Of a DNA stretch of 18,077 nucleotides, positions 13,754-18,077 are shown one piece after another (the stretch's first letter is position 1; each line of letters begins with the position of its first letter). The DNA is taken from assembly GCA_902496645.1 (NCBI GenBank), contig CABVBR010000025.1:1-18077 (forward strand). The letters are read 5' to 3'. Under the pieces are notes generated by a model, which was not told where the DNA came from, made no database searches, and saw only the letters and a program-made list of their open reading frames with translations. Position numbers and translations under genes: made by a program. This DNA comes from an uncultured Collinsella sp. GTDB lineage: Bacteria > Actinomycetota > Coriobacteriia > Coriobacteriales > Coriobacteriaceae.

Positions 13754-13779
13754 CAAATACCATCAAATAGCGCTAAACT
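13750..13779 (+). promoter_or_regulatory. Candidate argR promoter
   Basis: TTCACA (13750-13755) matches the -35 consensus at 5 of 6 positions. TAAACT (13774-13779) matches the -10 at 4 of 6, with an 18-bp spacer. The region is AT-rich and lies about 50 bp before the argR start. Confidence 0.45.
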
Positions 13780-13828
13780 ATTCAATCACTGATTGATTGT
13801 CTCCGCCATCTATGGAGTGAGGTTTTGT

Positions 13829-14266
13829 ATGGCTAAAAAACGCAATGGGCGCCAGGATGCCATCAGAGATATCGTGCGCAACAAGGATGTTCGCACGCAG
13901 CGCGTGCTGGTGGATGAGCTTCGTGCCATGGGGTTTGATTGCACGCAGGCGACCGTTTCGCGCGACATTGCCGATATGGGTCTGCGCAAGCTTCCCGAGG
14001 GTATCTATGTTCTGGCCGAGGACTTGCATCTGCAGCGTATGGTTTCCGAACTGGTAACGGGCGTTCTGCGCACTGACAACCTGGTTATGATCAAGGCTCA
14101 GCCCGGCACCGCTTCGGGCATTGCCGCCGCCGTCGATGCCGCCGAGCTGCCCGACGTGCTCGGTTCTCTCGCCGGTAACGACACCATCTTGGTTATCGCC
14201 CAGACCGCCGAGGACGGCGAGCGCCTGGAGGCGCTGATTAACAAGCTGAGCAACTCTCGCAAGTAG
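13829..14266 (+). CDS. argR: Arginine repressor ArgR
   Basis: ArgR is a hexameric, arginine-responsive DNA-binding protein that represses arginine biosynthesis and often activates catabolism. The ATG at 13829 after GGAGTGAGG gives 145 residues, a normal length. The N-terminal winged helix contains FDCTQATVSRDIADMGL (36-52), with the DNA-reading Ser44-Arg45. The C-terminal oligomerisation and arginine-binding domain contains GTASGIAAAVDAAELPDVLG (93-112) and the AGNDTILVI block (115-123), whose acidic residues bind arginine. No arg biosynthesis gene is adjacent, so it acts in trans. A terminator follows 42 bp downstream. Confidence 0.96.
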   Translation: MAKKRNGRQDAIRDIVRNKDVRTQRVLVDELRAMGFDCTQATVSRDIADMGLRKLPEGIYVLAEDLHLQRMVSELVTGVLRTDNLVMIKAQPGTASGIAAAVDAAELPDVLGSLAGNDTILVIAQTAEDGERLEALINKLSNSRK

Positions 14267-14308
14267 GCGAGAACCGCGTCGTGCAGGCGGCTACAGAGCC
14301 TTGTAAGG

Positions 14309-14338
14309 GGGCGTCGACGATGGTCGGCGCCCTTTTTT
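14309..14338 (+). terminator. Rho-independent terminator of argR
   Basis: GGGCGTCGAC (14309-14318) pairs with GTCGGCGCCC (14323-14332), with one T-G wobble and a GATG loop. Six Ts follow (14333-14338). Confidence 0.93.
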
Positions 14339-14380
14339 ATTGCCGTATCGTGTTGAGGCGCGTGCGAGGTTTCTCGTGAC

Positions 14381-14420
14381 AAAAAGGCGCCCGAGCAGCT
14401 TTCGATCTGCTCGAGCGCCT
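14381..14420 (-). terminator. Rho-independent terminator of the penicillin-binding protein gene
   Basis: On the minus strand AGGCGC-T-CGAGCAG pairs with CTGCTCG-G-GCGCCT, one mismatch in a 14-position stem, followed by a run of five Ts (the A-run at 14381-14385 on +). It converges with the argR terminator about 40 bp away, separating the two opposing units. Confidence 0.88.
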
Positions 14421-14442
14421 TTGATTGGCTATGGCTGGGTGC

Positions 14443-16638
14443 CTACTGGCCTGTAGAGGGATCGGGCGTGGGCGTAGGCGTTGGAGTGGGGGAACCGCCC
14501 TCGCCACCGCCTTCGCCACCGCTACCGTCGCCGCCGGTCGAGCCGCCGGTCGAGCCGCCGGTCGTTCCGGTGCCACCCGTGGTGCTGCCGCCCGTGGTCT
14601 CGGTGGTCGTGGTCGTAGTCGTGGTTGTGGTAGTCGTGGTTTCTTCCTCGTCTTTGTCCTCGGTGTCGCTTTCCGTCTTCTTGGTGTTGCTGGTGCCGTA
14701 GAACTTCCAGACGTTGTTGTTCTTGTACGTGGGGGCCGTTCCGGTCGGGAACTCCTCACGCTCGGTGCCGGCCAAGACGGTGTCCATAAACTTTTTAAAG
14801 ACGGGCAGGTTGGTCTGCGAGCCAAACAAATCGGCCCCGTACTTTTGGATGGGGATTTCGCCTGCGGAATAACCGGTCCACAGCGCGCACGCCAGCTGCG
14901 GGGTATAGCCGCAGAACCACAGGTTGGTGTTGTCATCGGTAGTGCCGGTCTTGCCCGCATAGGGCTGTTTGACACTCAGGGCGCCGTCGACGCCCGTTCC
15001 GCTGCCCTGCATGACGCCGGTCAGGACATCGGTCACCGCCGCGGCCTCGCCCGCAGAGAGCACCTGCTTGGGGTTGTCGGTGTGCTGGTAGAGTACCGAG
15101 CCGGTGCGCGAATCGATCTCGGTAATGGCGATCGGCTGACGATAGTAACCGCCGTTGGCAAACGTGCCGTAGGCAGAGGCCATTTCGAGCGGCGAAATCG
15201 AACCAGGGCCGAGCGTCATGACGGGGACGTCCTCGATATTTCCGTCGGAGGTGTCGATGCCAAGCTTTTTGACGAGCGAGAGGATCTTGTCGTTACCGAT
15301 GGCGTCTGCCACCTGGATATACGCGGTGTTGGACGATACGGCTGTTGCCTGCTTGAGCGAGATGTTGCCATAGCTCGTGTTGGCGTAGTTTTGTACCTTG
15401 GTTGTGGTGCCCTTTACCGTAAGCGGCGAGTTGCAGTTGAGGGTGACGTTGGGGTTCATGCCATTTTGAATGGCAGTGGCCAGCGTAAAGGCCTTAAACG
15501 TGGAGCCCACGGGACGCTTGGCCGTGGCGTGGTTCACGTGGTTCTCGTCGGCGTTATAGTCATAGCCGCCCACCATGCACTTGATGTAGCCGGTCTTGGG
15601 GTCGACAACGACCATGCCCATGTCCAGGCCGTCGAGCGAAAGCGTGTCGAGCTGGGCGCGGACGGCGTCCTCAGCTACCTGCTGCATGGTCGGGTCGATG
15701 GTAGTCTTGACGGTCAGGCCGCCCTTAAAGAGCACGTCGGTGGAGAACTCTTGCTCCAGAAGCTTCTTAACATAGGCCACAAAGTAGGGCTGAGAGTAAA
15801 CGTCGACACCGCTGCCCGAAATCTCGGTCACGTTGAGCGTGATGGGCTCGGCCTGGGCGGCATCGTGCTCCTCCTGGGTGATATGGCCCAAGCGCAGCAT
15901 GTTGTCGAGAACCTTGTTGCGGCGAGACAGTGCTAGATCGGGATTGACCGTGGGGTCGTACTGCGAAGGTGAGTTGGGAAGGCCGATGAGCAGCGCGGCC
16001 TCGCTCAGGGTGAGGTCGGCGGCGCTCTTGGACAGATAGGTCTCGGCGGCGGCCTCGATGCCGTACGCACCGTGGCCGTAATAGATGGTATTGAGGTACA
16101 TCATGAGGATCTCGTCCTTGGAGTACATCTCCTCCATCTTGATGGCGATATAGGCCTCGCGCACCTTACGCTCGATGGTCGAATCGAACTGCTCCTCCTG
16201 CAGGATGGTGTTGCGTACCAGCTGCTGGGTGATGGTCGATGCGCCCTCGTGGCCACCGGAGACGGTTGCCACGGCAGCACGCGCGATACCCCACAGGTCG
16301 ATACCGCCGTGCTCGTAGAAGCGCTCGTCCTCAACGTCGACGGTGCCCTGCAGCACGTACGGAGAGACCTGGTCCTTGGTGACGGACTTGCGGTTTTGCG
16401 TGTAGAAGCTCGCGATCTTGTTGCCGTTGCAATCGACGATCTCGGTGGGTTCACTCACCAGATAGGCGTTGGCGTCGGTATAGTCGGGCAGATCGGACAG
16501 CCAACGATTGACGTTGCCGATCATGCCAATCCCAAACGCTACGCCCGCGATGAGCAAAAGGCCCAAGAACGAGAGCAGGATCATGGGCAGGGCATGCGTC
16601 TTGGAACGACTGCGCCCCTGTCGTTGGCGAGGACCCAT
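14443..16638 (-). CDS. Class A penicillin-binding protein (bifunctional transglycosylase/transpeptidase)
   Basis: The enzyme polymerises glycan strands from lipid II and crosslinks peptides outside the membrane. The product has 731 residues: a basic cytoplasmic N-terminus, one membrane anchor at about 18-40, then GT51 with EDERFYEHGGID (catalytic Glu103) and GASTITQQLVRN (132-143). The transpeptidase domain has the active serine Ser379 in GSTFK, SSN at 435-437 and KTGT at 563-566. The tail after about 650 is low-complexity: acidic residues, thirteen consecutive threonines (667-679), a Gly/Ser/Thr/Glu stretch and a final Pro-Thr repeat. The ATG on the minus strand follows TGGAGGT. It resembles PBP1A/PonA types; I do not assign a specific symbol. 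It is transcribed divergently from the U32 gene and ends at its own terminator. Confidence 0.95.
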   Translation of the reverse strand: MGPRQRQGRSRSKTHALPMILLSFLGLLLIAGVAFGIGMIGNVNRWLSDLPDYTDANAYLVSEPTEIVDCNGNKIASFYTQNRKSVTKDQVSPYVLQGTVDVEDERFYEHGGIDLWGIARAAVATVSGGHEGASTITQQLVRNTILQEEQFDSTIERKVREAYIAIKMEEMYSKDEILMMYLNTIYYGHGAYGIEAAAETYLSKSAADLTLSEAALLIGLPNSPSQYDPTVNPDLALSRRNKVLDNMLRLGHITQEEHDAAQAEPITLNVTEISGSGVDVYSQPYFVAYVKKLLEQEFSTDVLFKGGLTVKTTIDPTMQQVAEDAVRAQLDTLSLDGLDMGMVVVDPKTGYIKCMVGGYDYNADENHVNHATAKRPVGSTFKAFTLATAIQNGMNPNVTLNCNSPLTVKGTTTKVQNYANTSYGNISLKQATAVSSNTAYIQVADAIGNDKILSLVKKLGIDTSDGNIEDVPVMTLGPGSISPLEMASAYGTFANGGYYRQPIAITEIDSRTGSVLYQHTDNPKQVLSAGEAAAVTDVLTGVMQGSGTGVDGALSVKQPYAGKTGTTDDNTNLWFCGYTPQLACALWTGYSAGEIPIQKYGADLFGSQTNLPVFKKFMDTVLAGTEREEFPTGTAPTYKNNNVWKFYGTSNTKKTESDTEDKDEEETTTTTTTTTTTTTETTGGSTTGGTGTTGGSTGGSTGGDGSGGEGGGEGGSPTPTPTPTPDPSTGQ
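14487..14690 (-). repeat. Low-complexity repeat region in the PBP tail
   Basis: This part of the coding sequence is built from repeated ACN (Thr), GGN and Pro-Thr codons. The uninterrupted threonine run uses mixed ACC/ACG/ACT/ACA codons, so it is not a pure trinucleotide repeat, which limits slippage. It should encode a disordered, extended wall-spanning tail. Length may vary between strains. Confidence 0.6.
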
Positions 16639-16722
16639 ATATTGACCTCCAGGTATGTCGTGCCGGGCGGCGGGTGTGCCGCTGGGGCAGGATGGACATA
16701 AGTTATTACACGATAAACCAAA

Positions 16723-16741
16723 CGAGGCGCGCGAGGCCTCG
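16723..16741. other. Overlapping palindromes in the divergent PBP/U32 intergenic region
   Basis: CGAGGC at 16723-16728 repeats at 16732-16737, and GCCTCG at 16736-16741 can pair with either copy. This gives alternative hairpins and a 10-bp palindrome CGAGGCCTCG (16732-16741). The 165-bp divergent region also has an AT-rich patch at about 16700-16722 that probably holds a promoter, but no clear -35/-10 pair could be fixed for either gene. Confidence 0.35.
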
Positions 16742-16803
16742 TGTATGCTGGATGACGGTATTTTTCAGAGTGAATGCATACCTTGTTGGTAAGGAGTTTG
16801 CCG

Positions 16804-18077
16804 ATGGCGATTCGGACGACGGGGCCGAGTGGACAATGCGATAACGAGCCGGGGGCTGCCGAGGCGGCGCTGCCCGAGCTGCTGGCGCCTGCCGGCGGAC
16901 TCGATCAGATGCTCGCGGCGATTGCGGCGGGTGCCGATGCCATCTATGCGGGCCTGGGCGGGTTCAACGCCCGCGTGAGCGCACACGGCTTTACCGACGA
17001 CGAGTTCGCCCGCGGCTGTGCCGTGGCGCGTGCGCATGGTGTGCGCGTGTATGCGACGCTCAACGTATTTGTGTTCGATGACGAGCTGGCTGACGCGGTG
17101 GCACTGGGGACACACGCGCAAGAGTTGGGTGCCGACGCCTTGATCGTGGCGGATGCCGGTCTGGCCTGCGCGTTGCGCACGGCGATTCCCGGGGTCGAGA
17201 TTCACCTGTCCACGCAGGCGGGCGTTCATAGCGATGGCGCCGTGCGCCTGGCTGCCGACGAGCTCGGGGTCGAGCGCGTGACGACCGCCCGCGAGCTGGC
17301 GGTCGACGAGATTGCCGCCCTGTGTGCTACCGGCGTGCCTATCGAGGTATTCTGCCATGGCGCGATTTGCATTGGATATTCGGGTGCCTGCGAGTTTTCG
17401 GCCCTGCGGCGTGGACGATCGGCGATGCGCGGCGACTGTACGCAGCCGTGTCGCTTGGCGTACGACCTGGTGGACGAGGCGGGGGAGAGCGTCGTTTCCG
17501 TGGAGGGCGATCGTCTGCTGTGCCCGCGCGATTATCTGGGCATTGCGCACCTGCCCGAGCTTGTTAGGGCCGGGGTGGCGTCGCTCAAGATCGAGGGGCG
17601 CATGAAAAACCCCGACTACGTGTTCAACGTGGTGCGGGTGTGGCGTCGTGCACTCGATATGCTGCGCGATGGCGCGTGGGATGCCGCTGCCGTGTCGGCG
17701 CTCGAGCGCGAGCTGGGCAGGTCGTTCAACCGCGGGTTTACCGATGCGTATCTGCGGGGGCGATCGGGTGCTGAGCTCATGAGCTTTGAGCGTGCGATTA
17801 ACCAGGGCGTGCGCGTGGGCCACTTGGTGACTGTGGGTCACGAAGAGGTGACCGTCGAACTCGATGCCGCCGTGGCTGCGGGCGACACGCTCGAGATCCG
17901 GTTCTATCCGGGTGCCGATGCACGCCCCGATGTGCCCAAGCGCTGGCCCCAGGTGCCCTGCCCGGTGGATGCAGCGGCGGGGGAGCGCGTTGTCGTGCAC
18001 TGCAAGCGCAAGGTGGATGCGGGATGCGAGGTGTACCTGATTCGCAGCGCCGGCGTGTTGGAGCAGACGGCGACGGC
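16804..18077 (+). CDS. Peptidase U32 family protein, probably RlhA-type rRNA hydroxylation factor (partial)
   Basis: The frame runs open from ATG 16804, after AAGGAG, to the window edge: 424 codons with the end missing. Despite the family name, characterised relatives (RlhA, TrhP, UbiU/UbiV) are iron-sulphur proteins supporting hydroxylation of rRNA, tRNA or ubiquinone rather than proteases. The TIM-barrel-like N-terminus reads LPELLAPAGGLDQMLAAI then GADAIYAG, then HLSTQAG (134-140). The U32 signature is EVFCHGAICIGYSGACEFS (181-199), followed by RGDCTQPCR (209-217) and KIEGRMK (262-268). Candidate cluster ligands are Cys189, Cys196, Cys212 or Cys216, and Cys240. Sequence after 290, with FNRGFTDAYLRG and a following beta domain, favours the longer RlhA type over TrhP. 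The hydroxylation role is inferred from family knowledge. Confidence 0.88.
   Translation, partial: MAIRTTGPSGQCDNEPGAAEAALPELLAPAGGLDQMLAAIAAGADAIYAGLGGFNARVSAHGFTDDEFARGCAVARAHGVRVYATLNVFVFDDELADAVALGTHAQELGADALIVADAGLACALRTAIPGVEIHLSTQAGVHSDGAVRLAADELGVERVTTARELAVDEIAALCATGVPIEVFCHGAICIGYSGACEFSALRRGRSAMRGDCTQPCRLAYDLVDEAGESVVSVEGDRLLCPRDYLGIAHLPELVRAGVASLKIEGRMKNPDYVFNVVRVWRRALDMLRDGAWDAAAVSALERELGRSFNRGFTDAYLRGRSGAELMSFERAINQGVRVGHLVTVGHEEVTVELDAAVAAGDTLEIRFYPGADARPDVPKRWPQVPCPVDAAAGERVVVHCKRKVDAGCEVYLIRSAGVLEQTAT

Noticed and set aside
14425..15936. A 503-codon + strand frame over the penicillin-binding protein gene
   Set aside because: The minus strand encodes an intact class A PBP with all catalytic motifs and its own ribosome site and terminator. 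The + frame has no recognisable domain.

Overview
This window comes from a high-GC Gram-positive bacterium. The best fit is an actinobacterium of class Coriobacteriia, possibly Collinsella. That placement is inference from the highly biased C/G-ending codons, the alanine/lysine-rich tail on L17, the zinc forms of S14, L36 and adenylate kinase, the zinc-ribbon membrane protein and the gene order. There is no 16S rRNA in the window to settle it.

The core (1800-11577, all + strand) is the distal spc operon running into the alpha operon: rplE-rpsN-rpsH-rplF-rplR-rpsE-rpmD-rplO-secY-adk-map, then infA-rpmJ-rpsM-rpsK-rpsD-rpoA-rplQ, closed by a textbook terminator at 11604-11634. These genes build both ribosomal subunits. 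They also supply the SecY translocon, adenylate kinase, methionine aminopeptidase, IF-1 and the RNA polymerase alpha subunit. Many genes are 2-33 bp apart or overlap (rplO/secY by 7 bp, adk/map by 4 bp). A few gaps are longer and carry hairpins or promoter-like sequence: upstream of rplE, rplE-rpsN, rpsN-rpsH, rplF-rplR, map-infA and infA-rpmJ.

The left flank is unexpected. In most bacteria rplN-rplX sit directly before rplE. Here that place holds a zinc-ribbon, single-pass membrane protein of unknown function (204-1385) whose last third is compositionally different from the rest. After it comes a palindromic, iterated repeat element (1434-1560), then a promoter-like sequence and a foldable leader for rplE. 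The spc operon is therefore apparently split between rplX and rplE, with rplE having its own start signals.

The right flank holds truA (tRNA pseudouridine synthase), a glycosyltransferase-2-like protein with a degenerate DXD, and argR with a candidate ARG box over its promoter. Next is a minus-strand class A penicillin-binding protein with an unusual threonine-run and Pro/Thr tail, with convergent terminators between it and argR. Last is a divergent peptidase-U32-family gene, probably an RlhA-type rRNA hydroxylation factor, cut by the window edge.

No tRNA, rRNA, CRISPR array, transposase or phage gene was found. Most of the window is conserved housekeeping DNA. The less ordinary signals are the repeat element and operon break before rplE, the hairpins between ribosomal genes, the shortened adenylate kinase LID and the PBP tail.
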